A DNA stretch of 64,000 nt from Tigriopus japonicus (GCA_010645155.1 CM021317.1:588074-652073), one strand, 5' to 3'. Shown: positions 33,401 to 44,998, counted from the stretch's first letter. The notes: generated by a model from the letters alone, not told the origin. A program made the numbers and translations.

Positions 33401-36400
33401 AACAGGATATGGTTAGGCAGTATTTTTTTTTTTTTTTTGGTTTAATAAAAGGTCATTTTTTATTGGTTTAGGCAAAATAGTGGGATTCTCCGCGGCTGGA
33501 GTGGCTATTCTAGCCGTCTTTTTAGTCCTTCTGATAGTCATGTGTATTCGACGGCCATGGAACAAAAAGATTGCTTTAGGTAAGAGGTTTGATAACGAAA
33601 ATGTGAACCTGATTAGTAGACCGAGGTTAAAAAGTTTTTACTGAAAGGATTAAAAACTTCTTTTGGCTGTTTTGGCCCGAAGAAAACTTTTTTGGCTTTC
33701 ACAACACATTTTGTACTTATTTTGCGCATTTAATGGTAATTTAGGCAAAAAAATCGGGTATATGGGACCCTAAAAACTTTTTTGGAATTAAAATCCGAAC
33801 TAAAAATGGTTTTCATTTTTTTCTTCGTGATATGATGTGAGATTGAGCAAAGTAGTGTTGTGTTTCGAACCAGGAGTGCTGCCAGTTTTGACTCGGAAGT
33901 TTATCGCTGTTGAAAAGGACAGGTTGTATTGAACTTTTTGAAAAGACCAAAACAGGGACCAATTTGGCAACACTTGAACTTGTTCGATTTCGAGTTCCAT
34001 GGATAGTTATAAAAATAGATTTCGAGTTGGCAGTGCTACTAAATTTTATGGCAGATAAAGTCTATTGCCTGTTGAAAAGTTTAGTTGTGGTCAGATTTTT
34101 GACCCTAAAAACCAAAATGGCAAAACTCTGTCAATAATCCAACTCAAAACACATCAGCTGGTTTTGGTCAAGTTTTGGCGGGAAACTTCAAGTCTCTTTG
34201 TAATAAATGGGCCTTCTGGTATAGCCAGAAGGCCCATTAGGAGGACACTTTTGGGCAAAACGTATAAAAATGTTAAGATTATCAAAACAAGGGCAAACAA
34301 ATAAAATCTTATTTTTAGATAAAATTGACAAAACTGTTAAAAACACATTTCTTTGTAAAAAAAATCCTAACCCTTGTGATCAGTGATACTAAAGACGCTA
34401 GATGTCACTATAGAGCGTATCTAAGTGATACTATTAAACTTGAATACGATGAAAGTGGTTACCTGACCAATGAAACCATAAACCTAATGTATACATTAGG
34501 TTTCCATCGAAATCAGGGCTTGGAATTGGCCACACGGAGAGAATTACCTCATATGATCACAGGAAGCAATATATTGGAAGCTAATCCTACTTATGGAATC
34601 GAAATCCCTACTGAGCGAGAAATTGAGGACATTCCTAAGATCCAGCGATCTCAAATCACCTTAACGAACTTCATAGGTAAGAAAGACGAAATCTGGAATT
34701 CAAGAAACTTGAATGAATCGAACATTTTTTGTACAGGGTCAGGAGCTTTTGGACAAGTCTATGAAGGTCGCGCCAAGGGATTGAGATCTGGGGATCCCAA
34801 CTCCACCACGACAAGGGTTGCCATCAAAATGCTCGGAAAGAACGCCAGCACTGAGGAAAGAGTAAAATTCCTCAAAGAAGGTGTTGCCATGTCCATGTTT
34901 AAGCATCCCAATATAATCCACCTCATAGGCATATGTTTAAACAACAATCCACAATTTCTTGTTCTCGAGTTGATGGAAGGGGGCGATCTTTTAGCTTATT
35001 TCAAGTAAGACTACAAACATCTTTAAGTTCCATGTCTTGGGATTTGATAATTGTATTCCCTAATATTTCAGACGTTGTCGTGAACCCCGGAGTCAGTACA
35101 AACTCACCTTGGCGGACTTGGGCCAAATTTGTTGCGATGTGGCCAAAGGCTGTGCTTATTTGTCAGATATGCAATACATACACCGGGACATTGCCGCCCG
35201 AAATTGCCTGGTGTCTTCCATGGACCCACTCCATAGAGTGGTAACTTTAGACCAATTAGGCCTAGACTAGATTTTGGTAATCTTGGTGAATTTCGGTTCA
35301 TTTTAGGTTAAAATTGGGGACTTTGGTTTGGCCCGAGACATCTACAAGGATGCATATTACCGCAAAAATGGGCAGTCCCTCCTGCCCATCAAGTGGATGG
35401 CTCCCGAGTCCCTCGCCGATAATAAATACACTATTAAAAGTGACGTCTGGTCCTTTGGCGTTCTCTTGTGGGAAATCATCAATCTGGGCCGGAGTCTGCC
35501 TTATCCTAACATGACCAATTTAGAAGTCATGACTTTTGTAAGACTCGAAAACATATGTAATGATGAAATATCTCTTGGCATCGTTACCTCTTTTTTTCCT
35601 AGGTTCCTAATGGTGGCCATCCAGAAATTCCACCCAACTGTCCAGAACGCCTAAAGAATCTCATGCTCCGTTGTTGGGCATTTCATCCGGACCAAAGACC
35701 GGAGTTCAAAGATTGTTTACAAGAAGTTCAAGAACTTCTAGTCTATCAAGTAAGAATCCTTAATGCATATTAAATTTCAGGGTGACCAGTAAGTCTCAGG
35801 ACAACAAACTTAATGGATACTGTAACTCCAAACTCGTTTGCTTGACAATTCTTTTTACTTCGTCACAAATAATGACCATATTCTGTAGCATATGTAGTTC
35901 AAGTTTCAGACAAAATGAAATCCTTTGGCTTGCACGATAGCATGGAGACGGCACCTAACGTCACCACAAGATGGACGCACCACATCCTCTTCAATAAGAA
36001 TGGCTTCCTTTCTCCCCAGTTCGAAATGATCCAACTTTGTAATGCTGTCCATTCTTGAGAGCAAGGTTGGTGTAAAACCCTCCAAGAATGTGAACAACTT
36101 CTAGGCTGCCCTTCTGTTACCTGGGATGCAATTAGAAAGGATGTGGTGCATCGATCTTGTGGTAGTTCTAGGTGCCGTCTCCATGCTGTTGTGAAGGCCA
36201 CAGGAGATCAATTATTTTGAAACTTGAACTATATATGCTGCAAGATATGGTCATTTTATGTTTAAATAAATAATTTGTCCAGCAAAGTGACTTGAAGCTA
36301 TTCAGTAAGTTACGCTTGCTGCCCTGAGACTTCCCTGTCACCCTGTACTTTCTTTTTCAAAGGCAATTTTCTTCAAAGACCATTTCTAATTTGCTATAGG

Positions 36401-36987
36401 ACGAGTTGGCCGAGATTCCCAGTTTCAGTCAGTTCAATCCGTCTTCCCAAGTCAATAGCACATCCAATGCCAACTCAAGAGATACGTGGAAAACCTCGGG
36501 TCACTCACATGCCAGTCAAGCCACCACTCTACCCATCCTCAGAACCCAATCCTCCACATTGACCTCACCCAATTATCTTCAGCTGTTGCACGAGAATAGC
36601 CCTTCGCAACGTTGCCAAACGGTACCCTCAACTCCAAATTCTTCCGTGGGGTCATGTTTTAGCCTTCAATGTCCTTCCTTGTCGGAATCATTTTTGGGCA
36701 ACCAATACAAACAGCCGGTAGCACTACCTCGGTATGCCATGGATCAGCCATCGATCTTGATGGGGGGACCTCTTTCCATGATGTTGGGCTACCAGATTCC
36801 GTCGGTTGAAGAGCAAAGGATGGAAGCAGGAGACATGGCCAGCAGGGCTCCTCCTCCTCCTACTTATTTGCCCCAAATTTCTAGTGACTCATGTTACCAA
36901 AACCTCCCTACAGAACACGTGTGCACATTACCGCAAAGAAATAACACTAATATGCTGCCTAATGGGGCTGGATCGACCTCAGCTTAA
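27445..36987 (+). CDS. ROS1: ROS1/sevenless-type receptor tyrosine kinase, 2472 aa, 13 coding exons
   Basis: Exons: 27445-28242, 28308-28452, 28530-28889, 28951-32918, 32984-33115, 33189-33411, 33472-33579, 34395-34676, 34737-35004, 35072-35240, 35307-35537, 35603-35749, 36400-36987; 7419 nt with matching phases. The start is the first in-frame ATG after a stop at 27373; an ATG at 27502 lies right at the signal peptide ([13 protein letters not shown]) and is the main alternative. Order of parts: signal peptide; Cys-rich N-terminal segment; fibronectin III repeats interleaved with YWTD beta-propeller repeats ([28 protein letters not shown]), the ROS1/Sev ectodomain layout; transmembrane helix about 1877-1902; tyrosine kinase; Ser/Pro/Gln-rich tail. 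In Drosophila, Sevenless specifies the R7 photoreceptor; the vertebrate homologue is ROS1. Length is close to the family norm (about 2350-2550). Exon 4 is 3968 nt, far longer than the others. Confidence 0.95.
33853..34156. repeat. Repeat B, copy 1 (nested)
   Basis: It matches 50509-50883 through most of its length. Shared stretches include GGAGTGCTGCCA, AGTTTATCGCTGTT, GGGACCAATTTGGCAACACT and ATTTTATGGCAGATAA (TGTTTTATGGCAGATAA in copy 2). Confidence 0.75.
34198..34240. repeat. Short perfect hairpin in intron 7
   Basis: ATGGGCCTTCTGG and CCAGAAGGCCCAT flank a short TATAG loop, a 13-bp perfect stem inside the diverged hAT-like element. Confidence 0.8.
34737..35749 (+). other. Tyrosine kinase domain of the ROS1-like receptor
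   Basis: Four exons give a complete, apparently active kinase: Gly loop [15 protein letters not shown] with Lys about 2036, catalytic HRDIAARN with Asp about 2134, DFGLARDIY with Asp about 2156, activation-loop tyrosines YKDAYY (about 2164-2169), then [11 protein letters not shown] and [16 protein letters not shown]-x3-YY and [11 protein letters not shown] are the insulin-receptor/ROS/ALK group signature. No key residue is missing. Confidence 0.95.
35778..36346. mobile_element. Mariner-like element remnant in ROS1-like intron 12
   Basis: The left end is CAGGGTGACCAGTAAGTCTC and the right end, reverse-complemented, CAGGGTGACAGGGAAGTCTC. The right side is followed by TA; the left flank is TT, so the target site is imperfect. 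A 100-codon minus-strand frame (35899-36201) may be a fragment of its transposase, but I cannot confirm a domain. Confidence 0.65.
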
Positions 36988-37043
36988 ATATAATCTGTAT
37001 TACAAATGAAACCTTGACTGATGCTTTTTTAATCTGTTGAGAG

Positions 37044-37296
37044 TAGGGACGGCAACCTGTGGGCCGCGACCCACATGTTGACCAAAGGGTTGCCGTTGGT
37101 GGGCAGTGGGCACAGGAGCTATGAGGAAAGCCCAAAATAGTGGGCCCAAGAGCATTCATAGTACCTCTACTCGTGACCCCAAAGCTCTCTAATAGTACAT
37201 ATGTGGGCCCACGAATCTACCAGAATGTTTTGAGGGCCCCTGACTACACATAGTCAAATTTTACGATCCTTGACACAAAAGCTGTTGCTGACCCCG
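37044..37296. mobile_element. Probable hAT-like MITE after the ROS1-like stop codon
   Basis: The left end is TAGGGACGGCAACCTG and the right end, reverse-complemented, CCGGGGTCAGCAACAGC. Flanking octamers GTTGAGAG and GTTTAGTG agree at 6 of 8. It begins 57 bp after the ROS1-like stop; the first AATAAA is beyond it (37317-37322), so it may lie in the 3'UTR. Confidence 0.45.
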
Positions 37297-37316
37297 GTTT
37301 AGTGCACCTCACTTTC

Positions 37317-37322
37317 AATAAA
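37317..37322 (+). terminator. Possible ROS1-like poly(A) signal
   Basis: First AATAAA downstream of the ROS1-like stop codon, 330 bp away and beyond a MITE. Confidence 0.35.
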
Positions 37323-37794
37323 GAGTGGTTTTGGGGAGCTTGAGTTAGCCTCGGTGGGGCATTGCTTATAAAGGGATTATCATAAAATATGGGATGATCT
37401 AATTATTGTTTGCCTACGTCAAGATTGTCCGTCGTTGAGTTTTTCATACTTTATCTAAAAAAGTACAAGACCTCTGATTGTAACACTAACCTTCAGTTAA
37501 ACTAGGAAAAAGCAATTACAGTTCTAAGTAACTGTTATTAATAGATAGTTTTCAATGCGACATGCAGAAAGGCTGCTCAAGTAGGCGTTTTACATCATAC
37601 CGTCAGCAGTAAAACTTTGTCAAATCCAAGTTATTTTCATTTTGACGTCCGTAGGCGGTATGGCTTGAAAAATGGCTTGAGCACCCCCTATCCTACTCCA
37701 TGCATCTCCCATGGTATTCAATTAAAATAAGTATCTGCTCAGCATTAGCCTCGTCGTCCAGATTGTAGTGGTTCTTACGTAGTGACATGAACTA

Positions 37795-38387
37795 CAGTGT
37801 GTCCAGAAATTGATGGTGCATCGTGCTTGTCCTTGCCATTCAGACCAAAAAGATGCTTTAAAATTGAAAAAATATACAATAAGGAAGTGTTTTGAAAACG
37901 CTTATCCTATTGGAAACCACAATTTGAAATGCATGCCACAATATTTGAGAGGTTCAGAGCGTTTCAGGCAAAGCAGGTCAAAAAGGTATCTAAAATTCGT
38001 CTTGGAAGGACACTTCAATAATCATTCATCCCAAGGGACTTCTAAATCTTCTGATATTGATTAAATATTGTTCAGGAGGTAAGAGAAACCATCATAGAAG
38101 AGCCTTAATCTGAAATATGTTAAAAATTTGAAGGGCATATGTGAAGTATGAGCATATTTTCAACCCTATATCAAAAACGCAAAGTGGGGCCAAGAAGAAA
38201 TGAAAAGCACATGCCCTCATGCCCAGTCAAATAAGTTGAAGAGCTTGATACACGAAGTTTTAGAAAGGGATCCAAGATATTTGCAACTGAACCGTAATAA
38301 ATTCTGCAAAAGTATATTTTTCTCTAACGTGTCTATAAGCTATTCAAAATCTATTTTTTTATGCACCATCAATTCTTGGACACCCTG
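37795..38387. mobile_element. Mariner-like non-autonomous element, 593 bp, TA flanks
   Basis: The left end is CAGTGTGTCCAGAAATTGAT and the right end, reverse-complemented, CAGGGTGTCCAAGAATTGAT. Both continue GGTGCAT, and TA flanks each side (37793-37794, 38388-38389). A plus frame at 37810-38064 could be a decayed transposase piece; too short to assign. Confidence 0.8.
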
Positions 38388-39129
38388 TACTTGAAAAGCT
38401 TAAACAAAGAAAAACAACACCTACTTATCAACACAACGCAAATCAAATGTCAGTGGTAATACAATTTGCAACTTTTGTTAAATTTTGAATGAGAAAAAAT
38501 CGTATGTGGTCAAAACAAGAAAAAAGCAACCTCCACAAGCTCCTATATCATTAGAACCTTGGAGCACTGAACACTTCTTATTTGTTAAAACACGTGAAAT
38601 TTCATCGTCACGAATAACAAGTTAATGATTTTTTTTGCTTTGGAAAGGAATGAGATGAGCCTCAGCATCTTTGGTAAAAGTTGTACGTATAATGTTTGAA
38701 AGCTTACCCAACTTCAAAAGGAAATGAAAACGAAAGGTCGAGACGATTCTTAAATATCAAATCAACTATCCTAAATTAGGGAAAGTCCATGAAACGAACG
38801 AACTCAATCACACCATCTCAAATGAGGAAACACATTCTCGCCTCATTGGTTCAAACCGGAAGAAAATCTCCACAACGAACTTTGCAAACGGTTTTCGCCG
38901 TGTTCACATTTCCTTGCTAAATCTGATTGACGAATTGCGAGGAATGACAAAAACAAAAGTGCATTTTCCTAAATCACCAATGAATTGAAGGTTATTGTTA
39001 TTAGGAGCACAACAGCATCAAGTTTCTTCTCATTGGATTCGCTTGTCTTCGTCGGTTGTGCTATAATTCTCTTCAGATTTCATTGCCAATGTCAAGCTTA
39101 TTCTCAGATCTGCTTTTCACCAACTAATT

Positions 39130-39312
39130 TGTTGTACCCTCATCTAAAGAAGCTCATGGGAAAGAAGCGTCGACACAGTCAAGTTGTTTGGCTTTTTCGA
39201 AGCTTGCAATGTTTGTTGTTATTGTCACCACTTTCAATCAAGAGGTTCAAGTCAAAACGAAAGTCGATTTTGCCATCAATTTACATAAATCATGCCAATA
39301 AAGATTGATCCA
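39130..39312 (+). repeat. Dispersed repeat F, copy 2
   Basis: Aligns in the opposite orientation with 21425-21624 (TTCGAAGCTTGCAATGTTTG, AAAACGAAAGTCGATTTTGC). The motif AAGCTCATGGGAAAGAAGCG near its start recurs inverted at about 39470-39490. Confidence 0.5.
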
Positions 39313-39658
39313 GTCATTGGATCACAAAATAAAATGGACTCAAGCACTTCCAAGGATGTTTTTTGATAAAGGCTTCTATTTCTGTATTTTTTTCTCATAC
39401 ACTTCCTGGTATGTTTGGCTTTTTTAAAGCTTCATGACAAAGCTGCTGTCACTAGTGTTCTGACGACGCTTCTTTCACATGAGCTTCTGTACCCTCATCT
39501 ATCAGAGATACACATCATGATGCCATGCCATCCTACATCATTGTCATTCGTCGAATGCATGGCTTCAGAAGAAAAAAAATCGAACCATGTAGAGTTTGGA
39601 TGAAAAAGTCACTATCTAAAATGTTTACTTGCTAAGCTGGTTGTTTTTTAATCTCTAT

Positions 39659-39857
39659 GGGTCGCATGTTAACGCATATTAGATGTATCCTAGAGGTTAG
39701 AAAGTCAAGTCAGATTAACGTTTGTCAAGTATGTACTCGCCCCAGTTGCTGAGTTTCAAACACAGTAGCTGGATTGAGTACAAACTCGACAAACGTTAAT
39801 CTGACTTGATTTTGCCACACTCTGAAAAATATCTTATGTGCGTTAACATGCGGCCTA
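39659..39857. mobile_element. Palindromic MITE, family G copy 2
   Basis: The ends GTCGCATGTTAACGCA and TGCGTTAACATGCGGC form an inverted repeat. The inner arms AAGTCAGATTAACGTTTG and CAAACGTTAATCTGACTT and the centre (CCCCAGTTGCTGAGTTTCAA) match copy 1 at 21625-21830. Confidence 0.8.
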
Positions 39858-41043
39858 ATTATCCTAAGACTTTGGAAGGAGAGACAACAAAGTAAACCAT
39901 TTTGTCTCTAAGTAAATTCTAAGAAAACTAAGTTTTCTAACTAAACTAATAAGAGGGTCTCAAAACTGTGTTCCCAGGATATAGTGCATAATACCTAGTG
40001 TAGTGTCGCAACATCGTTAACGCCAGGATTTGGTCAGAGCTTACTCAATTTTGCGCGAATCATAATGAAAACTCAATTTGAAGCCTTGCTCAAAGTATCG
40101 TTTGCTTAATTGGTCGAGGTTTAGCCCGGTCAAAATTCTTCTTATATAATTCCTAGATTTGTTTTCTTATGTCAACGAAAAGCTGAGTGCAAAATAAAAA
40201 AAATAGCCTTTGGTTTACCCTCTTTAGTGCAAGTTTAGTTTTAGCCGTCTTGAATTTCTTGATTTCAATGGATGAAATGAATTATATTCCATAGCAATAT
40301 TACAAGGAAGCACAATTGTTCCTGGCGCTAAATTAAGGACGTATTTTCGAAAAACAATTCAAAAGGAATTGAAACTCGAAAAACTTAGGAGACTCTAAAT
40401 TCCGCCATAAAATGCAAGACTCTTGATGGCTTAAAACAAAAAAAAATCCTCTCGGGAAACATAGGCAATTTGTAAATATTCATAGATTACGCTTAGACTA
40501 AACCTTTCTGAACTTTCATCTCTCCATAATACTCTCTACCACATGCTAACATATTTTTTCAATGCTAACGCATTGGTCTATAAATGACCAAGAAAACGAC
40601 GACCGTTTCGCGCAAAACGATGCAATCAAGAAATGGCATCCCATGATCTTAATTTCTGGTCAAAGTCATTCACCGTCAATTGTCACACAAGAAAGAGGTT
40701 ATCGGTGAAATGGCCGTCAAAAGTCCAGCTTTACGATTCGTCTTAGTGCGTCGTTCAACACAATCAGTTGGTTTTGTGTCGCTGAAGTGGAAACATCTCT
40801 CTCGATTCAGTGCGGACAAATAATAGTTCAATTACATCCAAGACTTGTCATTGTTATTTCTATTTCGGATGGCACATAGCGAATTGTCCTCGTCACCTTG
40901 AGATTCTTCTCCTGTGGACGAAATCTTCTTGAAGGAGTGAAATAATCACACGGTTCTTCGGCGATGAATGGGGACACACACATTCCCGAGCAATTACATT
41001 AATTGTGCCAAAAGTAGCGCCATTCTCACTGCTAACCAACATC

Positions 41044-44000
41044 ATGGCCTCGCTTGAACGTCTAGTAAGTTGATCATGAAATGCCAGACAATTTCATTTC
41101 TGCCATCACCAACCTTGACCTCAAATTGCTTTCAGATCAAAATTTTGACCGGGTGCTTTGGCATCTTGGCGCTATTTATGTTTGGTAAGATCCAATCAAA
41201 AGCTTCGAGCTAGAATGGTTTGACTCCTCACTTTTTTTTTTTTGACAGCCTCAGTAAATGGGAAGTCCGGCAAAGTGAGGTGTCTAAAAGGCAAGATGAT
41301 CAAAGAGCAACTGGTTTATCCGTGGACGGAAAAGAAATGTGATCATATCTATGAAGACGTGTGTGATTTCGAGTACAAAAAACGTAAGCGCAATTTTTTT
41401 GTAGTCATATCAGCTTTGTTTAGCATTCGTGTATAATATTTATATTTTGATAATTCTGAACAAGAAGTAAATGCGGAACAACGTTCAGAAATTTATTTAC
41501 TTTATAATCCGTTGTATGGTAAAGGTGGGATTTGAACCGCCACTTTTGGGGAAGTTTGCTGGTTTCTCGTGAAACCCAGTTTGTTTTTCAAAGATTTTCT
41601 GCTACTTTCAAGAGAGATTACCAGACAAATTCTCCACGTTCTAGTCACACGAAAAAAAAGTAAATGCCTATTTTGGGGGTAAAATGAAGATTGTGGGGGC
41701 GTGGTGCAGATTTTTTTGCAAATAAATGAATCCAAATTAGGCCAATTTACAGTCGATTAATTGTCATGTCAGAAATTTATTGGGGTTACAAATGGGCCAA
41801 TAAATATAGAATTAGCTAGTGAATATTTATAACTAGGGCTCGGAACTATGTTTTACTATAAAATATTCTAAAAATATTTCCCCAATTTTTAGCTGTTTTA
41901 GCTATTTTGAGGAAAAATTAAATATTAGACAAAAAAATATTGAATGAAAATTACAGCAAAGGAAATGAATGGTCAATTTACAAGAGGGCCTACCCAAATC
42001 GTAAAATATTTACAAAGGAGCCAATTTTACTAAAATTAAATAGTTACAAGTGTCATAAACGCAAAAAACTGCGCCATCTATTCGGGCAGATTGAAAAGTT
42101 CATTGTTAAATCAGAAAGAAGTCAAGTATGCCTCTCATTATTTTAAACTTAACAGAATTAATTATACGGGTAAATTCGTGCCTACAGACAATAAAAGGTA
42201 TAGTTCTTGTCAAACAAATATATTTCAAATATCTGGCTTATTTTTCAAATATTTTTGGCTTTTCAAGAAAGCACAAAATTCCATATTTTGGCACTTTTTA
42301 AGACTTTTTTTCCGGGCCCTATTTGTAACTAACAAGTAACAAAAAACCCTTTTGGACTAAAACCAATTTGTGGTAAACCTGCACCCCATGTTAATGAGAA
42401 TTGCCAATCCAATCATTCGGTTTCAGAGCCTGACATTCGTTATGAGACCGAGTGCAGTATCGAATACTTTGATAAATGCACGATTGATGTGAAAAAAATC
42501 CCCAAGGAGCATTGCACTAGTGTCCAAGAGAAGCAATGCAAAATCGAGTTCGATACCATCCACGAGACCAAATATAAGCAGAAATGTTGGAAAGAAAACG
42601 AACAGAAATGTCAGACCGTGTACAAAAAGAAATGTCAAACGAGGTGAGTACAGAACATTCATTGATCTCAAACAGTTCCATTGATCAAACGAACATCAAT
42701 TCTCAGCTATGATGAGGTCCCTGATCACGTTTGTAACACGGTTTATGAAGAGAAATGCGAGGACAAGCATGAAATCAAGTACGAAACCGTTTACGAGAAG
42801 CTGTGCCACACCGAATACCAAATGAAATGTGAAGAGACCTACGAAACTCATACGTCAAATAAGAAAAATCCCGATTATTCATCATCGTCTTCTTCTTCGA
42901 CGTTTCCAAATTTCGGAAACGAACGTAAGTTCTAACTGCATGCACTTTAATGGGCCTCTTTTTCATAATGGGATTATGATAGGAAAATCATTTAATTATC
43001 AGTTTCTGGACATATCATTTTGCTAATTGCTTCCATTCAATTCAACCATGGAGGTGGATCCTTAGAGGTCAGAATTGAACGTGACGAGGTTTTACCTTTT
43101 TTATTAAATTGGCATATTTATGCGGTAAACTTACCTCATAAAGAGCCTCTAACGTCAATTTTACCATTCCCATTGTTCAAATTTGGCCCTGAAACTGATT
43201 TAAGAAGCAAAAAGTACAGTCGTGGTCAATTAATTCGAAAAAAACAGCCAAGGCTAAAATTGAAGTTTCTTTCAAAAGTTTCTAGTTTTTTTTTTTTTTT
43301 TGAAAAAAAAACAGGTGTTTCCATAGCAAACATCAAGGACGAAACTTAATTTACATTCTTTATGTGTAAGGATATTACTTCAGATTCATTATCGAACATT
43401 GAAATTATATGGAAACTGAAAGTAGGCAGCCTCCGAACCTCCGGGGAAAAATCCAGTTTTCAGCTAAACAGCATGGCTCCAGATCTTTCTCTTACCTTTA
43501 TCTTTTTGTAGTAGAAGTGAATAAAGTTTTAGCTTTTACTTTGTGCATCACTTCAGCGCGCTACATATGATCCCGATATAGTTGGACACGATTAATTTTC
43601 TTATCATTACAGGTCCATCAGGGTCCTCGGGAAATTCCGGTGGAGGCTTCAGCATAGGTGGACTCATGCAGTCCTTCACGAATTCCCTCACGAGACCTTT
43701 TGCCAATGGATTCGCCAATGGTTTTGGATTCGGAAGGAATAGGAGGAAGGACAAGAATGTGAAGCCAGCGAATAAAATGAGCTCCAAAGATTTTAAGAGA
43801 ACTAAAGCCAAGGGAAGAGAGAAACGATCTTCCGAGGATCTCATTCCCTTGTTCAAACCAAGTCCTGAGGATCCTGTGATTTTAAATGAAAATCACATCC
43901 CAGACGGAGTGGATTCCATTGCCCAGCGAATGGATCGAGGACGTCAAAAGGGTAGGCAACCAAAACTAAGGAAGGTTCTCAGAAGAAAAAGACCAAGAAA

Positions 44001-44894
44001 ACGGAGACCCAAAGCCAATGAAGAATTGAGGAAAAGTTCAGATAAAGATGAAAATAAGGCTAGAGGAACGCCAGAGGATTCCTTGAGACGATGGGAAGAG
44101 CAAGGATACCGGGCTCCTAAATGTAAGAGTATTCCCAAGAAGACTTGCCAACAAGTAAGATAGAATCTCATATTTAATGGTCTGACTACTTGTTGATCAT
44201 GTTTTTCTTTTTCGATTCGTTTCAGGTCCCCAAAGAAGTGCCCAAAGAATACTCAACAAAGAAGTGCCGCCAGGTACCGAAAGAAACTTGTCGGGAAACC
44301 TACAAGCAGATCAAAAAGCAGGAGTGCAAGCAAGTTCCACAACAAAAGTGCCGAAAGGTCCAGAAGCGTAAATGTCGAGATGTACCCCAACAAGTCCCCA
44401 AGAAGATTCCTCGCCAGAAATGCTGGACCGTGCCCAGGAAGAAATGTCATACCACATATGACCAGAAGAAAAAGGAAACTTGTAAAAAGGTAAGAATACA
44501 CAGTTACATACACACAGGAACGGCACTACTTCAGAACGGATTCCAAAAATACGCATTGGGATAAACTTTGGTTTTTTTTTGCAACAAATATTGTTCCGTT
44601 TAGTTTTCATTCCGCTGATTGGACCCAATGTGTATTTTCTAGGTAATCCTGGCTTGAACCATCCTCGGCTGCTAAACCCACCGATTTTCTTCAGTATTTA
44701 ACTAATTAGGTAACTTTTTTCGGTAGATTCCGCAGAAAAAATGCGCAAAGGTTCCTAAAGCGTATGAAATTGAAGTTCCGGTGAAAAAATGCAAGAAAGT
44801 TCCAAAGGAGGTGTGCTATGAGGTGGGCGTGGGCAAGCCAAAACGTATTCCTCACTTCAGTCCAACGACGCTCTGCCGAATCTCGAGACGTTAA
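41044..44894 (+). CDS. Secreted cysteine-repeat protein, unrecognised family, 537 aa, eight exons
   Basis: Exons: 41044-41064, 41136-41184, 41249-41383, 42427-42643, 42707-42924, 43613-44154, 44226-44489, 44727-44894; 1614 nt closing on TAA with matching phases. The first two exons encode a signal peptide (MASLERLIKILTGCFGILAL). Three regions follow. Residues about 35-190 hold spaced Cys in Y-x(2,3)-C and K-x-C settings (YETECSIEYFDKC, YKQKCWKENEQKC, YEKLCHTEYQMKC). Residues 190-385 are a Ser/Gly-rich then strongly basic linker with a furin-like REKR at 282-285. From about 385 on come short repeats of the form K-K/R-C-x-x-VP-x-x-x-C (KKCRQVPKETC, QECKQVPQQKC, KKCHTTYDQKKKETC). I infer an extracellular, disulphide-linked matrix or cuticle-associated protein. 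I recognise no named family. AATAAA at 44993. Confidence 0.78.
41834..42321. mobile_element. hAT-like element, 488 bp, in intron 3 of the cysteine-repeat gene
   Basis: The left end is TAGGGCTCGGAACTATG and the right end, reverse-complemented, TAGGGCCCGGAAAAAAAG. Flanking octamers TTTATAAC and TTTGTAAC agree at 7 of 8. The ends resemble those of the element at 5872-6726. Confidence 0.7.
42925..43612 (+). other. Intron 5 of the cysteine-repeat gene
   Basis: Phase-1 intron (AAC/GTAAGT to TTACAG/GT). It contains a poly-T/poly-A stretch near 43288-43312; the 109-codon frame at 43020-43349 has no coding signature. Nothing else was recognised. Confidence 0.6.
44518..44661 (-). repeat. Fold-back repeat C, copy 1
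   Basis: AAAAATACGCATTGGG on one side and CCCAATGTGTATTTTC on the other form an inverted repeat. The whole 144 bp aligns in reverse orientation with 61614-61756, including the flanks AAGCCAGGATT and TCTGAAGTA. It lies in intron 7 of the cysteine-repeat gene. Confidence 0.75.
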
Positions 44895-44992
44895 ATCATG
44901 CTGCAAAAAAAGTACGCCGATACCTTTTTGGGTGGCAACAGGTCGTGAACATTTCAACCCAAATGGATGTTTTATTAGAAATTTTGATTATC

Positions 44993-44998
44993 AATAAA
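44993..44998 (+). terminator. Poly(A) signal of the cysteine-repeat gene
   Basis: AATAAA 99 bp after the stop codon. CAMTA converges from the other side with its stop at 45292; the nearest minus-strand AATAAA is at 44970-44975, so the two 3'UTRs may overlap. Confidence 0.55.

Larger units (their letters stand above)
33617..34375. mobile_element. Diverged hAT-like element in ROS1-like intron 7
   Basis: The left end is TAGACCGAGGTTAAAAAG and the right end, reverse-complemented, AAGGGTTAGGATTTTTTT. Flanking octamers CTGATTAG and GTGATCAG agree at 6 of 8. Its right part (GGGAAACTTCAAG ... GGGCAAAACGTATAAAAATG) resembles 6515-6610 inside the element at 5872-6726. Repeat B copy 1 is nested within it. 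Confidence 0.45.
33580..34394 (+). other. ROS1-like intron 7, filled by nested transposons
   Basis: The donor is TTTAG/GTAAGA. The acceptor used to keep phase 1 is TACTAAAG/ACGCTAG at 34394. Removing the hAT-like element (33617-34375) leaves about 50 nt, similar to the gene's other introns. Confidence 0.6.
38390..41043. other. Repeat-rich spacer upstream of the cysteine-repeat gene
   Basis: No gene recognised. It contains repeat F copy 2 (39130-39312), an inverted partner of its flank near 39410-39500, and the family-G palindrome (39659-39857). A TATAAA occurs at about 40579, 465 bp before the next start codon, without a convincing link to it. Confidence 0.45.

Noticed and set aside
41515..41575. 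Minus-strand GGCGGTTCAAATCCCACC resembles the B box and T-arm of a tRNA.
   Set aside because: The T-stem mispairs and no acceptor stem, D-arm or anticodon arm can be folded upstream; at most a decayed tRNA-derived SINE.
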